Notes: generated by a model not told the origin, from the sequence alone. A stretch of 64,000 nucleotides of DNA from Francisella persica ATCC VR-331 (GCF_001653955.1 NZ_CP013022.1:558001-622000); one strand, 5' to 3'. Shown: positions 1 to 10,718, numbered from the stretch's first letter. Translations and numbers: made by a program.

Positions 1-1
1 A

Positions 2-481
2 GCGGCAGTATGGATAATTTTACAACAAGTATACCTAGCATTATTGCTTATTGTGGTTTACGTTGGAGCGGTGTTAGTAATGTTCTTATTCGTGGTCTTT
101 ATGTTAGATTTGCATGTTGAAGAACATGGTCGAGTTGGTAGATTTTTCTATGCTCTAGCTGCTGTGGTTGTTTGTGCTATATTTGCAACAGTTATAAGCT
201 ATGCAGCGACAAACGTTTTTGCGGGAGCTAATATGCAAGGTGGAGTCGGTGGTCTCAAGATCATAGGTTTAACCATGTTTAATAATGCTAACTTGTATGT
301 ATTTGAGCTTGTTGACTTTATTTTATTAACAGCGCTGACTACAGCGGTAACATTGACATTAAAAGCTAAGCGTAAAGGAAACAAAACAGTTAATCCAGCT
401 CAGCAAATTAAAGTCAGAGCAAAAGATCGTTTAACTATGATCAAAATGCCAAGTAATAAAGAGGGCGCTAAAGATGAATAG
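2..481 (+). CDS. nuoJ: NADH-quinone oxidoreductase subunit J, 5' partial
   Basis: This is a membrane-arm subunit of respiratory complex I, helping couple NADH oxidation to proton pumping in the inner membrane. The reading frame is open to the window edge, so the start lies upstream; 159 residues are visible. The conserved NuoJ segment [18 protein letters not shown] is clear near the start. Two further hydrophobic stretches and a basic cytoplasmic tail follow. A TTG at 44 could be mistaken for the start, but the homologous sequence continues upstream of it. The stop overlaps the start of nuoK by 8 bases, typical of translational coupling in the nuo operon. Confidence 0.95.
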   Translation, partial: AAVWIILQQVYLALLLIVVYVGAVLVMFLFVVFMLDLHVEEHGRVGRFFYALAAVVVCAIFATVISYAATNVFAGANMQGGVGGLKIIGLTMFNNANLYVFELVDFILLTALTTAVTLTLKAKRKGNKTVNPAQQIKVRAKDRLTMIKMPSNKEGAKDE

Positions 482-791
482 CATTTCAGTGTCAGTCACA
501 CATGGACTGATTTTTAGTACACTTTTATTTGTGACAAGTGTTGCTGGTATAATTATAAACAGAAGAAATATTCTTATACTATTGATGTCGATAGAACTGA
601 TGTTTTTAGCGGTCAATACTAATTTTTTGATATTTGCTAATATGCATCGTCAGGCAATTGGTGGTGTTTTTGTATTCTTTATAATGGCAGTAGCAGCTGC
701 TGAAACAGCAATTGGTTTAGCAATTGTTGTGGCAATATTTAGAAAACGCAAAACTATTGATTTAAGTAAACTTAATACACTAAGAGGTTAA
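474..791 (+). CDS. nuoK: NADH-quinone oxidoreductase subunit K
   Basis: This small membrane subunit of complex I (105 residues, near the usual 100) has three predicted transmembrane helices. It belongs to the MrpC-like family and forms part of the proton channel. The segment [17 protein letters not shown] carries the conserved membrane glutamate, and [17 protein letters not shown] carries the second one. The ATG overlaps the end of nuoJ, and nuoL starts 9 bases after the stop, consistent with one transcript. Confidence 0.97.
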   Translation: MNSISVSVTHGLIFSTLLFVTSVAGIIINRRNILILLMSIELMFLAVNTNFLIFANMHRQAIGGVFVFFIMAVAAAETAIGLAIVVAIFRKRKTIDLSKLNTLRG

Positions 792-800
792 GAGCAAACT

Positions 801-2810
801 ATGGTAGTAAACACTCAAGTAGCAGCTGTACTAATCGCAGTTATAGTTTTAGCTCCTCTATTGGGGGCATTGATTGCCGGATTTGGTGGTAAATCTATAA
901 AAAATGCTGGTGTTAGCTTTTTCACAATTTCTCTATGTGGCCTGTCTTTTCTCCTTAGTGTAATTTTAGCTTATGGTGTTTTTGGTGGTGCTGAAGTTTA
1001 TTCAGTTAGCTTTTATCAGTGGGCGCCAATCTCAAATATGTTCGCCTTTGATGTTGGCTTTACGGTAAATAAGATCACTGTGTATATGATGTTGATAGTA
1101 ACATTTGTATCAACGCTAGTACATGTTTATTCGATTGGATATATGAAAGGTGAAGAAGGTTATGCAAGATTCTTTGCATACATTTCAGGTTTTACTTTTG
1201 CAATGCTTTGTTTGGTAATGGGGAATAATTTCTTATTATTATTCTTTGGTTGGGAAGGTGTGGGCTTATTCTCATATTTATTAATTGGTTTTTATTTTAA
1301 TAGAGATCAGGCCAATGTTGCAAGCTTAAGAGCTTTTATTGTAAATAGAATTGGTGATTTAGGCTTCTTGTTAGGTATTGGTGCAGTTATTTTATATACA
1401 AGATCGGTTGATTATACAACAGTTTTTGCAGCTTTACTGGATATTGATAATACTCAAACTATCCATTTTCTAGGTATGAGCTTTAGCCCAGTTACTCTAA
1501 TGTGTTCACTATTATTTATAGGAGCAATGGGTAAGTCAGCTCAATTTCCTTTACATTCATGGTTAGAAGGTTCAATGGCAGGCCCTACCCCTATTTCAGC
1601 GCTAATCCATGCGGCAACAATGGTTACAGCTGGTGTGTTTATGGTTGCGAGACTTTCTCCAATGTTTGTGCTGTCTCCAGCGGCTCTAAGCTTTGTATTA
1701 ATTATCGGTGCTATAACATGCTTATTTATGGGACTGATTGCAATTGTTCAAACAGATATTAAAAGAGTTATAGCATATTGTACACTATCGCAGTTAGGTT
1801 ATATGATGGTAGCTCAAGGTGTTGGTGCATTTTCAATCGGGATGTTTCATCTAATGACACATGCGATGTTCAAAGCATTGTTGTTCTTAGCAGCAGGTTC
1901 TGTTATTGTCGCGATGCATCATGAGCAAGATATTCGTAGAATGGGTGGTCTAAGAAAATATATGCCAGTCACATATTTGTGTATGCTAATAGGTGCTTGG
2001 GCGCTTGCAGCTTTACCACCATTCTCAGGATTTTTCTCAAAAGACTTAATTATTGAAGCAGCTCAAGCTACTACAGTATACGGACATAAGTTCGCCTACT
2101 ATATGGTTTTAGCTTGTGCATTTGTGACTTCATTTTATATTTTTAGAATGTTTTTTATGGTCTTTCATGGTAAAGAAAGAATGTCAGATGAAGAAAAATC
2201 ACATCTTAAAGAATCACCCATAAGTATATTAATACCTTTGATATTATTGGCTATACCTTCGGTGTTTGTTGGAGAGTATATCTTTAGTAGTATTTTGTCT
2301 CAAGAGCATGGTTTATTCGGTAATACTATAAGCCCATTTATACAAGCTGGTCTTGGTAGGGAATCAGTGACTGCTTATTTAGCTAATGAGCCTGATACAG
2401 TAAGCTCAATGGCATTTATCAAGCATTCTGTGACAACGGTACCTTTTTGGTTAGCTCTAAGTGCTTTAGTATTAGCATATGTCTTATATGTGTGGCTACC
2501 AGTAATTCCAAGACTATTTGCAAATGTAAAATCAGGATTTGGAATAATTTATTATATCTTAGTTAAGAAGTACTTTATTGATGCTTTGTATGATGTGATA
2601 TTTGTAAATATCTTCTTAGCAATTAGTAATTTCTTATGGAAGGTTATTGATATCCTTATTATCGATAAGACAGTTGTAAATGGGATATCTAGCTTGATAT
2701 ATCATACAGGTGATAGTTTCAAAAAAATACAAAGAGGATATTTATTTGACTATGCGTTTGTAATGATGGTTGGTGTGTTATTATTTATGATTTTGCTAAT
2801 TTCTGTTTAG
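801..2810 (+). CDS. nuoL: NADH-quinone oxidoreductase subunit L (antiporter-like)
   Basis: This is the distal antiporter-like proton-pumping subunit of complex I: 669 residues, many transmembrane helices, and a C-terminal amphipathic/helical extension as expected for NuoL. Proton-channel residues are present: Glu152 in FGWEGVGLFSYLL and Lys245 in AMGKSAQFPLHSWLEG. The ALIHAATMVTAGVFM histidine motif follows. The length compares with about 610-670 for the family. It lies between nuoK and nuoM in the normal operon order. No sign of decay. Confidence 0.97.
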   Translation: MVVNTQVAAVLIAVIVLAPLLGALIAGFGGKSIKNAGVSFFTISLCGLSFLLSVILAYGVFGGAEVYSVSFYQWAPISNMFAFDVGFTVNKITVYMMLIVTFVSTLVHVYSIGYMKGEEGYARFFAYISGFTFAMLCLVMGNNFLLLFFGWEGVGLFSYLLIGFYFNRDQANVASLRAFIVNRIGDLGFLLGIGAVILYTRSVDYTTVFAALLDIDNTQTIHFLGMSFSPVTLMCSLLFIGAMGKSAQFPLHSWLEGSMAGPTPISALIHAATMVTAGVFMVARLSPMFVLSPAALSFVLIIGAITCLFMGLIAIVQTDIKRVIAYCTLSQLGYMMVAQGVGAFSIGMFHLMTHAMFKALLFLAAGSVIVAMHHEQDIRRMGGLRKYMPVTYLCMLIGAWALAALPPFSGFFSKDLIIEAAQATTVYGHKFAYYMVLACAFVTSFYIFRMFFMVFHGKERMSDEEKSHLKESPISILIPLILLAIPSVFVGEYIFSSILSQEHGLFGNTISPFIQAGLGRESVTAYLANEPDTVSSMAFIKHSVTTVPFWLALSALVLAYVLYVWLPVIPRLFANVKSGFGIIYYILVKKYFIDALYDVIFVNIFLAISNFLWKVIDILIIDKTVVNGISSLIYHTGDSFKKIQRGYLFDYAFVMMVGVLLFMILLISV

Positions 2811-2835
2811 GCAAGTTAGAGGATAAATTTGTATT

Positions 2836-4425
2836 ATGAATTTAGGTAATTACTTATTAAGTTTAATAATCTGGCTCCCAATAGTTGGAGGTTTTGTTGT
2901 TTTAGCAACAAGAACCAAAGAATTACATGGAGATGCGGCTCGTTGGGTAGCCTTAGTATTTAGTTGTTTAACTCTAGCTTTATGTATACCTTTAGTTACA
3001 TCTTTTGACTATAGTAGCTCTGAGATGCAGTTCCAAGAATCAGTAAAATGGTTTAAAGTTTTTGGCATGCATGACATTTACTATAGCTTAGGTGTAGATG
3101 GATTCTCTATTTTATTTATACTTTTGACATCTTTTGCTACATTAGTGATAGTTTTAGCAGCTTGGACATCTATCAAAACTAAAGTTAGACAATACATGGC
3201 AATATTTTTGATTACATGTGGTTTGACTAATGGTGTTTTCTGTGCAACGGATTCGATACTTTATTATGTTTTCTGGGAAGCGTTATTAATTCCAACTTGC
3301 CTTGGTATTGGTATTTGGGGCGGTAAGAACAAAGCATATGCTGCAGTTAAATATTTCATGTATACATTTTTTGGTTCGGTATTCTTATTAGCAGCAATTT
3401 TGTATATTCAGACACGAGTTGCTGCTTCACCGACACACTTTTTAGTAAATCAAGATACTTATTCTATTCAGAACTTTATCGCCTGGGCAACTCATTCACA
3501 AGGCTTTATAGATTCGGTTAAGTTTACTCTAACAGCTCAATGGTTAGTTTTCGGAGCATTTTTCTTAGTATTTGCTGTTAAGATTCCAATGTGGCCATTT
3601 CACTCATGGTTACCAGATGCTCACTCAGAGGCACCTGCTGGAGGTTCTGTTATCCTTGCAGCTCTTATGCTTAAGTTAGGCGTATATGGTTTCTTAAGAT
3701 TTGCCATCCCAATGCTACCGGAGGTAACGGCTTCACTTGAGTATGTGCTGATTGTGATGTCTTTAATAGCTATTGTTTATGTTGGTATTGTTGCAGTTGC
3801 ACAGACTGATGTTAAAAGACTAATTGCATATTCATCTATTTCACACATGGGACTAGTTACTCTTGGCTTATTCTCAATATTTATATTGAAAAATGCTGAT
3901 CCAGTACTAGGGACAACTAATGCGCAATTAGCTTTACAAGGTGCAGTTTTCCAAATGATTGCACATGCATTCTCATCTGGTGGTATGTTCATTGGTATTG
4001 GTTATTTGTATTTAAGAATGCACACGAGAGAAATATCTGATTTCTCTGGGGTAGCTAAAACTATGCCGATATTTGCAACATTCTTTTTACTTTTTTGTAT
4101 GTCTAATGTTGGTTTACCTGGTACGAGTGGGTTTGTCGGCGAATTTATGATCTTATTAGCAGTATTTCAATATTCTCCATTAATAGCATTAATTGCAGGA
4201 TTAACTCTTGTGATAGCTCCAATTTATACTTTATGGATGTATAAGCATGTTTTCTTCGGTGAAGTTGTATCTATACAAGTAGCAAACTTGACTGATTTAA
4301 ATAGAATGGAGCTATTTGTATTTATATTATTAGCGGTACCAACTTTATTATTTGGTTTCTATCCTGAGCCAATTTTGCATCTTTCAGCATCGGCATCGGC
4401 ACATATCGTTGGTTTATCTCTATAA
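2836..4425 (+). CDS. nuoM: NADH-quinone oxidoreductase subunit M (antiporter-like)
   Basis: This is the second antiporter-like subunit of the complex I membrane arm, 529 residues. The channel glutamate is Glu148 in VFWEALLIPTCL and the key lysine is Lys249 in AVKIPMWPFHSWLPDAHSE, one of the most typical NuoM signatures. It starts 25 bases after nuoL with ATG and ends 15 bases before the nuoN ATG. Intact, and part of the nuo operon. Confidence 0.97.
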   Translation: MNLGNYLLSLIIWLPIVGGFVVLATRTKELHGDAARWVALVFSCLTLALCIPLVTSFDYSSSEMQFQESVKWFKVFGMHDIYYSLGVDGFSILFILLTSFATLVIVLAAWTSIKTKVRQYMAIFLITCGLTNGVFCATDSILYYVFWEALLIPTCLGIGIWGGKNKAYAAVKYFMYTFFGSVFLLAAILYIQTRVAASPTHFLVNQDTYSIQNFIAWATHSQGFIDSVKFTLTAQWLVFGAFFLVFAVKIPMWPFHSWLPDAHSEAPAGGSVILAALMLKLGVYGFLRFAIPMLPEVTASLEYVLIVMSLIAIVYVGIVAVAQTDVKRLIAYSSISHMGLVTLGLFSIFILKNADPVLGTTNAQLALQGAVFQMIAHAFSSGGMFIGIGYLYLRMHTREISDFSGVAKTMPIFATFFLLFCMSNVGLPGTSGFVGEFMILLAVFQYSPLIALIAGLTLVIAPIYTLWMYKHVFFGEVVSIQVANLTDLNRMELFVFILLAVPTLLFGFYPEPILHLSASASAHIVGLSL

Positions 4426-4440
4426 GGTGGTGTTTTGATT

Positions 4441-5892
4441 ATGAGTTTATCAATCCTTTATATTTTGCCAGAAATATTATTAGCAATTGGCGTAATAGCT
4501 GTGATATTTTCTGGACTTTTTTTACATGGTAAAATTAGAAACATTAACTATATTTTTTTCCAAGTATTTACGCTACTTGCTTTGGTAGCAACTTTTGCTA
4601 AAGAATATCTAATTCAGACTAGTGGTTCAGTGTTTGAAGGTCAGGTTGTATTTAGTGGCTTTGCATATACTTTACAGCTAGTGATACTTGTTTTAGCGGT
4701 ATTTGTTGCACTATATTCAAGGGATTATGTCAAAGATAGAAAAATATCAGATGGTGATTTCTATACACTGTTAATGTTATGTGTGCTTGGTGCAATGGTT
4801 TTAACATCTGCACATAGTTTAGTTATAATATATGTCGGTCTAGAATTATTATCATTACCAATGTATGCATTGATAGCAATCCATAGGGATTCAGGTAAAG
4901 GTCTTGAAGCTGCTATTAAATACTTTGTTTTAGGAGCAATTGCTTCAGCGTTATTATTGTTTGGGATGTCATTTGTCTATGGTATTACAGGTAAGCTTGA
5001 TATCACAGAAATAGCTAAAGTTTTAGCACAAGCTGACCTTACAGGATTACAGCAGCAGTTTTTACTTGTATGTTTGGTAATGATGATAGCTACATTCTTA
5101 TTCAAGCTTGGCGCTTTTCCTTTTCATATGTGGTTACCAGATGTTTATCAAGGGGCTCCAAACGCTGTAGCAAATATCGTTGCAACTATTCCTAAAGTTG
5201 CTGCTTTTGCAATGCTTGTGAATATTTTATTTGTTGGCTTTCCATCGTTGAAAGACTCTTGGATATATCTATTTAGAGTTATAGGTATATTATCAATATT
5301 CTTTGGTAGTTTGGTGGCACTATCACAAACTAATGTTAAGCGACTTTTAGGTTACTCAACAGTTTCACAAATTGGTTTTGTCCTACTGGCAACAACATTA
5401 AATCTTCAAGGATATGCATTAACAGCAGCAAGCTTCTATGTGATAGTATATGTATTTACAACCTTGGCAGTATTTGGTGTAATTACAACTATTTCGGTCG
5501 GTGGTTATGAAGTTCAAGATCTTAGTGATCTAAAAGGTTTTAACACAAAAGATTCATGGTTAGCATTTATTTTACTGATAGTATTGTTCTCAATGGCTGG
5601 CATCCCTCCATTTGGTGGCTTTATTGCTAAGTTATTTGTTGTGATGGGATTAATTAATGATGGCAACTATTTATTAGCGTGTTTTGTATTGCTTATGGCA
5701 GTAATAGCATCATTTTACTATGTCAGTGTTATCAAGACTATGTACTTTGATGAGCCAGAAAATGATCAAACTGTCAAACCACCGCTTGCATCACTAATAG
5801 CATTAAGTGTTAATGGTTTGGTACTTTTATTTTTAGGTATTATGCCTATGCTTCTTTTAGGTATCCTTACACAAGTTACTAATGTTATATAA
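4441..5892 (+). CDS. nuoN: NADH-quinone oxidoreductase subunit N (antiporter-like)
   Basis: This is the third antiporter-like subunit, the last gene of the nuo operon. It is about 483 residues with many hydrophobic helices. The motifs GLELLSLPMYALIAI and FKLGAFPFHMWLPDVYQG carry the expected membrane Glu and Lys. The start is uncertain: an AAGGTGG ribosome-binding site at 4423-4429 lies 5 bases before a TTG at 4435 and 11 bases before the ATG at 4441. I chose the ATG. The sequence is intact to its stop at 5892. Confidence 0.96.
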   Translation: MSLSILYILPEILLAIGVIAVIFSGLFLHGKIRNINYIFFQVFTLLALVATFAKEYLIQTSGSVFEGQVVFSGFAYTLQLVILVLAVFVALYSRDYVKDRKISDGDFYTLLMLCVLGAMVLTSAHSLVIIYVGLELLSLPMYALIAIHRDSGKGLEAAIKYFVLGAIASALLLFGMSFVYGITGKLDITEIAKVLAQADLTGLQQQFLLVCLVMMIATFLFKLGAFPFHMWLPDVYQGAPNAVANIVATIPKVAAFAMLVNILFVGFPSLKDSWIYLFRVIGILSIFFGSLVALSQTNVKRLLGYSTVSQIGFVLLATTLNLQGYALTAASFYVIVYVFTTLAVFGVITTISVGGYEVQDLSDLKGFNTKDSWLAFILLIVLFSMAGIPPFGGFIAKLFVVMGLINDGNYLLACFVLLMAVIASFYYVSVIKTMYFDEPENDQTVKPPLASLIALSVNGLVLLFLGIMPMLLLGILTQVTNVI

Positions 5893-5909
5893 TAATCATT
5901 AATAGTTTA

Positions 5910-5938
5910 TTGCCTATTGTCATTATTACTTTTATACT
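5910..5938 (+). promoter_or_regulatory. candidate sigma-70 promoter before ubiK
   Basis: A TTGCCT box (5910-5915) and a TATACT box (5933-5938) are separated by exactly 17 bases, in the 75-base gap after nuoN. They would start transcription about 20-30 bases before ubiK, separating it from the nuo operon. This rests only on pattern matching in AT-rich DNA. Confidence 0.5.
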
Positions 5939-5967
5939 TTTATCTAGAAACAATTAAATTTTATTAG

Positions 5968-6177
5968 ATGATGAAAGAAATTCTAAGTCCTATTAATGAT
6001 GTAATTAAGAACTCAAAAGAAAGTATTATAAATAAAAGCCTGAAGAAACTTGATGTTGTAAGCAGAGAAGAGTTTGAAGTACAGAAGAAAATTCTATTAA
6101 AAACTCGTCAAAAGCTTGAACAAATAGAAGCTAAAGTAGATAAGCTTTTAGCTGAGAAAAAAATAGAATGTCTTTAG
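5968..6177 (+). CDS. ubiK: UbiK/YqiC-like ubiquinone biosynthesis accessory factor (BMFP domain)
   Basis: This small (69 residues) predicted coiled-coil protein has a short N-terminal helix followed by the BMFP signature VVSREEFEVQKKILLKTRQK and a heptad-like LEQIEAKVDKLLAE tail. UbiK-family proteins bind lipid and UbiJ and support aerobic ubiquinone synthesis, which fits a position beside complex I genes. Two consecutive ATGs (5968, 5971) are possible starts and no strong ribosome-binding site is visible. Its end overlaps the first codons of the decayed comM by 10 bases, so the two were probably co-translated originally. Confidence 0.85.
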   Translation: MMKEILSPINDVIKNSKESIINKSLKKLDVVSREEFEVQKKILLKTRQKLEQIEAKVDKLLAEKKIECL

Positions 6178-7456
6178 CGGTTCTAAAAAGTCGAGCACAA
6201 CTTGATACAGAAGCACCTACTTGTCTCGATAGAGGTGTATTTATCAAATGGTTTACCAGGTTTATCAATAGTAGGATTGCCAGAGGTGGCTGTCAAAGAA
6301 AGTAAAGATTTGTAAGAAGTGTTGTGATGATTAACTCAGGCTTTAATTATTCCTAATAAGCGTATCACAATTAACTTGCACCAGAGGATTTACTAAAAAG
6401 TAGTGGTAGATTTGATTTACCAATAGCATTGGGTGTTCTGTATGCCTCTGGAGAAGTAAATATTGTCAAAGATATAGATGAGTATGAGTTAGCTGGTGAG
6501 TTGGAGTTTTTATCCGTAAATAGTATAGAGATTGATTTTGCTAAGCTATACAAAGATTTAGCAGATGTCAAAGGATAGTTATCAAGCCAAAAGAGCACTT
6601 GAGATTGCTGCAAGCAGATGGCCACAAAGGGACCTCCTAGTACTAGAAAAACAATGCTGGCAAGCAGACTACGATTTTACCACCATTAGAATTAGATAAA
6701 AAAGAATCACTTTCATAAGCAATGATTGATTACATCAGTCAAAGAAGAATCAGGTATCGCTAAAAGTTCTTATAAAGATCATTTCACAATCTACATTATA
6801 CTTCCTCTGGAGTATCTTTGGTTGGTGGTAGTAATCCAATGCCTGGAGAAATTTATTTGGCACACAATGGCTTACTTTTTCCTGATGAGTTGCTAGAAAA
6901 GTCTTAGAAGTCTTGCGTGATCCTCTAGAAACCAGTAGTGTGAATATTTCTAGGGCTAGGTGTCAAAGTTGAATATCCAGCTAATTTTCAGTTAATAGCG
7001 GCGATTAATACATGTCCATGCGGATATTGAGGTTCACAATTTAAAGAATGTGCTAACAAAGCCTATTATGAGATATCAAATTAAATTATCATGGCTACTT
7101 CTAGATAGAATAGATCTTCATGTTGAATTTTTGAGCTTGCAAAAGATGATTTGACAAATCAGCAATTAATAGGGGAGAAAAGTAGTATAGTTAGAGAGTG
7201 AGTTAAAAAATATTGAGAGAGAAAAATCTCTAGACAGGGTAAGATTGACTCAATGCTATTTAGTAAAGAGCTTGATAAGAGTTTGTAATTTTAATGATGA
7301 AAGATGAAACGAGAAAAAATGCTCACATTAGCTATAGAAAAACTTGGACTATACGCAAGAGGGTATTATAAAATACTCAAAGTTGCCAGAACTATAGCAG
7401 ATCTTAATAATACTGATAAGGCTAAAATAAATTTAGCAATTAATTATTATTTATGA
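6168..7456 (+). pseudogene. comM: comM (YifB, Mg-chelatase-like AAA+ ATPase), degraded
   Basis: ComM is a hexameric helicase that promotes branch migration during natural transformation; intact members are about 500 residues. Pieces of the protein can be read in all three frames: MSLAVLKSRAQLD at the start, NGLPGLSIVGLPEVAVKESK, then ADLLKSSGRFDLPIALGVLY, NAINTCPCG-like text and LLDRIDLHVE later, ending at a TGA at 7456. Many frameshifts and stops separate them. The Walker A loop at 6630-6653 reads GPPSTRKT rather than GPPGTGKT, so missense changes hit key residues as well. The gene is clearly non-functional. The end is set by the family-like C-terminal helix AKINLAINYYL. Confidence 0.9.
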
Positions 7457-7474
7457 ATTTAACAAAGGATTTGT

Positions 7475-8509
7475 ATGAGGGAATTATTTTTGGATGCTTT
7501 TGGCGAAAAGAAATTAGAGAGACCACCAGTTTGGATAATGCGTCAAGCTGGTAGATACCTGCCAGAGTATCGTGCAGTTAGAGCAAAATTTGATAATTTT
7601 ATGGATATGTGTCGTAATGCTGATGCATGTTGTGAAGTAGCGCTCCACCCACTTCAAAGATATGATCTTGATGCAGCAATTGTTTTTTCAGATATTCTGA
7701 CAATTCCGGAAGCTATGGGAATGGATCTTAAATTTATCAAAGGTCCAGGGCCGGTATTTTCTGAGCCAATACAATCGCAAAAAGATTTAGGTAAGCTAAA
7801 GTCAGTTGAGGATAGTGTAGGCTCTTTGGACTATGTTTATAATGCTGTCAAAACTACTAGTTCAGCAATAAATGTACCTTTAATAGGTTTTACTGGAAGT
7901 CCTTGGACTTTAGCTGCATATATGATTGAAGGTTCAGGATCAAAACAGTTCAATAAATTGCGCAAGATGATGTATGCGAATCCACAATTGATGCATAGCC
8001 TGTTACAACGCCTAGCAGATATAATAGTTATCTATTTGCTTGAGCAGGTTAAAGCTGGAGTGAGTTCTTTGATGATATTTGATACTTGGGGCGGCATACT
8101 ACCTTTAGAGCATTATAAAGATTTCTCTCTCAAATATATGGATTATATTGCTAAAAATGTTAAGCAAAAAATTAATGTGCCAATAGTTTTCTTTACTAAG
8201 GGAGGGTCAAACTTTTTTGAAGAGCTAAAAGATAAATCCTGCGATGGAGCCGGAGTTGATTGGAGTGTTACATTAAAACAGGCGCGACATAGAATAGGAG
8301 TTGGTAAAGTTCTGCAAGGAAACTTTGATCCAGCACTTTTGTATGGGACTAAAGAAAGTATTAGAGCGACTGTCAAAGCTAATATTGAATTTATTCAGTC
8401 AGATAAACTAAACAACTATATTGTCAACTTAGGTCATGGCATTTATCCTGATATAGATCCTGATAATGTTAAGGTTATGATTGATGCGATTAGAGAATTT
8501 AGTGTTTAA
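7475..8509 (+). CDS. hemE: Uroporphyrinogen decarboxylase
   Basis: This cytoplasmic haem-pathway enzyme removes four carboxylates from uroporphyrinogen III to give coproporphyrinogen III. It is 344 residues, close to the usual 350. Both family signatures are present: [17 protein letters not shown] near residue 17 with the substrate-binding arginines, and [17 protein letters not shown] near residue 137. Catalytic-site features such as [12 protein letters not shown] and the C-terminal NLGHGIYPD are intact. It starts 19 bases after the comM remnant and is followed by the tRNA promoter. Confidence 0.97.
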   Translation: MRELFLDAFGEKKLERPPVWIMRQAGRYLPEYRAVRAKFDNFMDMCRNADACCEVALHPLQRYDLDAAIVFSDILTIPEAMGMDLKFIKGPGPVFSEPIQSQKDLGKLKSVEDSVGSLDYVYNAVKTTSSAINVPLIGFTGSPWTLAAYMIEGSGSKQFNKLRKMMYANPQLMHSLLQRLADIIVIYLLEQVKAGVSSLMIFDTWGGILPLEHYKDFSLKYMDYIAKNVKQKINVPIVFFTKGGSNFFEELKDKSCDGAGVDWSVTLKQARHRIGVGKVLQGNFDPALLYGTKESIRATVKANIEFIQSDKLNNYIVNLGHGIYPDIDPDNVKVMIDAIREFSV

Positions 8510-8543
8510 ATTTTTTAAAAAAAATGAGTATCACATAAAAGAC

Positions 8544-8572
8544 TTGACATCAGTAAAACATATTGATATTAT
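8544..8572 (+). promoter_or_regulatory. strong sigma-70 promoter for tRNA-fMet
   Basis: A perfect TTGACA (8544-8549) and a TATTAT (8567-8572) are spaced 17 bases apart and end 15 bases before the first tRNA base. This is the clearest promoter in the window, as expected for a stable RNA gene. Confidence 0.85.
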
Positions 8573-8587
8573 GTCTTTTTACAAAGA

Positions 8588-8664
<77 letters not shown>

Positions 8665-8680
8665 AACAGGAATTTTTTAC

Positions 8681-8705
8681 AAAGGCCCTTTAAAGGGCCT
8701 TTTTA
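8681..8705 (+). terminator. Rho-independent terminator after tRNA-fMet
   Basis: A perfect 22-base inverted repeat, AAAGGCCCTTT followed by AAAGGGCCTTT (8681-8702), runs straight into further T residues. It ends the tRNA transcript and probably acts as an attenuator for the rimP-nusA operon downstream. NusA can influence such terminators, so autoregulation is possible but only inferred. Confidence 0.85.
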
Positions 8706-8740
8706 CTATCTGCAGGATATGCTAAATCTAAGGGGTGAAA

Positions 8741-9193
8741 ATGTTACTAGACGATTTATATGAGATAGTAGAACCCATTACGGCTGATCTAGGCTATATT
8801 TTATGGGGGATCGAAGTTGTAGGAAGTGGTAAACGTACCATACGTATTTTTATTGATCATGATAATGGTGTTTCAGTTGATGATTGCCAAATAGTTAGTA
8901 AAGAAGTGAGTACCGTTTTTGATATTGAGGATCCAGTTTCGGGTAAATATGTGCTTGAAGTTTCTTCGCCAGGAATGAATCGCCAAATTTTTAATATAAT
9001 TCAGGCACAAGCTCTGGTAGGATTTAATGTAAAAGCGGTTACTTTAGCGCCAGTTGAGTTACAAACTAAGTTTAAGGGTGTGCTATATAGAGTGGAAGGA
9101 AATAACGTCATTTTAAAGCTGGAAGGTGGTAAAGAAATAAGTTTTGATTTTGACGAACTTAAAAAGCTAAGAGTATCACCTGATTTTAGTTAG
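8741..9193 (+). CDS. rimP: Ribosome maturation factor RimP
   Basis: RimP binds the 30S subunit and is needed for its efficient maturation. The protein is 150 residues with the N-terminal alpha/beta domain (YILWGIEVVGSG, IDHDNGVSVDDC) and the motif YVLEVSSPGMNR, followed by an SH3-like C-terminal domain. I take the ATG at 8741 because AAGGGG lies 5 bases before it; the GTG at 8735 overlaps that ribosome-binding site. It leads the rimP-nusA-infB-rbfA transcript. Confidence 0.95.
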   Translation: MLLDDLYEIVEPITADLGYILWGIEVVGSGKRTIRIFIDHDNGVSVDDCQIVSKEVSTVFDIEDPVSGKYVLEVSSPGMNRQIFNIIQAQALVGFNVKAVTLAPVELQTKFKGVLYRVEGNNVILKLEGGKEISFDFDELKKLRVSPDFS

Positions 9194-9210
9194 ATAGAGG
9201 AATTTAAGAT

Positions 9211-10680
9211 ATGGGCAAAGAATTATTGTTAGTATTAGAAACCGTAGCAAATGAAAAAGATATATCAAAAGATCTTTTATTTGAAGCTATGGAAGATGCT
9301 TTGGCTATTATAACTAAGAAAGAACTTGATGAGCATATGAATATCGAGGTTAAAATAGATAGGATTACTGGTGATTTCAAAGCTAATAGGGTTTGGCATA
9401 TTGTTTCTGAAAATGAAGATTTAATTGATTATTCAAAAGAGCTTTATGAAGATGTTGCTCAAGAAAAGGGCTATAATGTGAAAGCCGGTGATATCATACG
9501 CGAGCCAGTCGAGGTCAAAGAATATGGGCGTATAGCTGCAACGATGGCTAAGCAAATTCTAATGAAAAAAATTAAAAATTTTGAAAGAGAAAAGACTGCT
9601 AGATTCTATCAAAATAAAATTGGTGATATTGTTTACGGTGAGATAAAGCGCGCCACCTATGAAATCTTGGTTGTTGATTTGGGTAATAATGCTGAGGGGG
9701 TTTTACCTAAAAAAGATCTTATAGCTAGAGAAAGATATCGTGTTGGTGACAAGATAAGAGCTTGTGTTGAGGGTGTTGAGTGTGATGAGTCTAGTAAGCC
9801 AAGTACGGTTATGCTAAGTCGCTCAAGTAATACGATGCTTAAAGCTTTATTTAAGCTTGAGGTGCCAGAAGTTGAAGAAGAGCTTATTAATATAGTAAAT
9901 GTAGTTCGTGAGCCTGGTTTTAGATCTAAAGTAACCGTGAAAAGTAATGACCAAAGAATAGATCCTTGTGGCGCATGTGTTGGTGTAAGAGGTTCTAGAA
10001 TACACTCTATAATGAGTGAGTTAAATGGTGAAAAGGTTGATGTTATACTTTGGGATGAGGAGATCGTTCAATATGCCATCAACTCATTATCACCTGTAGA
10101 TGCTGCAGATATCTTAGAAGTGAATGTCGATGAAGAAACTAATTCGATGGATATTGTTGTTAAGCAAGAAAGCTTATCTAAAGCAATCGGTAAAAATGGT
10201 GTGAATGTAAGATTAGCAAGCTCACTAATTGGCTGGAAAATTAGTGTTCTATCAGATGCTGAGCAGGAAGAAAAACAAATGTCTATAGTAGATAAATTTG
10301 TTGAAGCTTTGGATATAGATCATGATTTCGCATTGGTATTGATTGAAGAGGGTATAGAAACTCTTGAAGATTTAGCATATTTAGATAGAGCAGAACTTTT
10401 AGAAATTGAAGGGTTTGATGAAGAGATTGTCGATGAGCTTCAAGAGAGAGCAAAAGCTGTTATTTTATCTCAAGCTTTGGGTGGTAAAAAACCAGCACAA
10501 GATTTGCTAGATATGCAAGGTATGAGTAGAGATTTAGCTGAGCAGCTAGCACAGAATAATATAGTTACTATGGAAGATCTGGCAGAATTGTCTGTAGATG
10601 AATTACTTGATATTGTACCTATGGATGAAGAGCAAGCGACAGATTTAATTATGCAAGCAAGAGCTCCTTGGTTTGAATAA
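9211..10680 (+). CDS. nusA: Transcription termination/antitermination factor NusA
   Basis: NusA binds RNA polymerase and modulates pausing, termination and antitermination. The 489 residues carry, in order, the N-terminal polymerase-binding domain, an S1 domain ([20 protein letters not shown], about residue 137), two KH domains ([14 protein letters not shown] and [17 protein letters not shown]) and two acidic helix-hairpin repeats at the C-terminus, as in E. coli. It begins 17 bases after rimP with ATG. Intact. Confidence 0.97.
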   Translation: MGKELLLVLETVANEKDISKDLLFEAMEDALAIITKKELDEHMNIEVKIDRITGDFKANRVWHIVSENEDLIDYSKELYEDVAQEKGYNVKAGDIIREPVEVKEYGRIAATMAKQILMKKIKNFEREKTARFYQNKIGDIVYGEIKRATYEILVVDLGNNAEGVLPKKDLIARERYRVGDKIRACVEGVECDESSKPSTVMLSRSSNTMLKALFKLEVPEVEEELINIVNVVREPGFRSKVTVKSNDQRIDPCGACVGVRGSRIHSIMSELNGEKVDVILWDEEIVQYAINSLSPVDAADILEVNVDEETNSMDIVVKQESLSKAIGKNGVNVRLASSLIGWKISVLSDAEQEEKQMSIVDKFVEALDIDHDFALVLIEEGIETLEDLAYLDRAELLEIEGFDEEIVDELQERAKAVILSQALGGKKPAQDLLDMQGMSRDLAEQLAQNNIVTMEDLAELSVDELLDIVPMDEEQATDLIMQARAPWFE

Positions 10681-10718
10681 GAAAAGTACATATCAGTAAT
10701 AGTACAAAGGAGAGGAAA

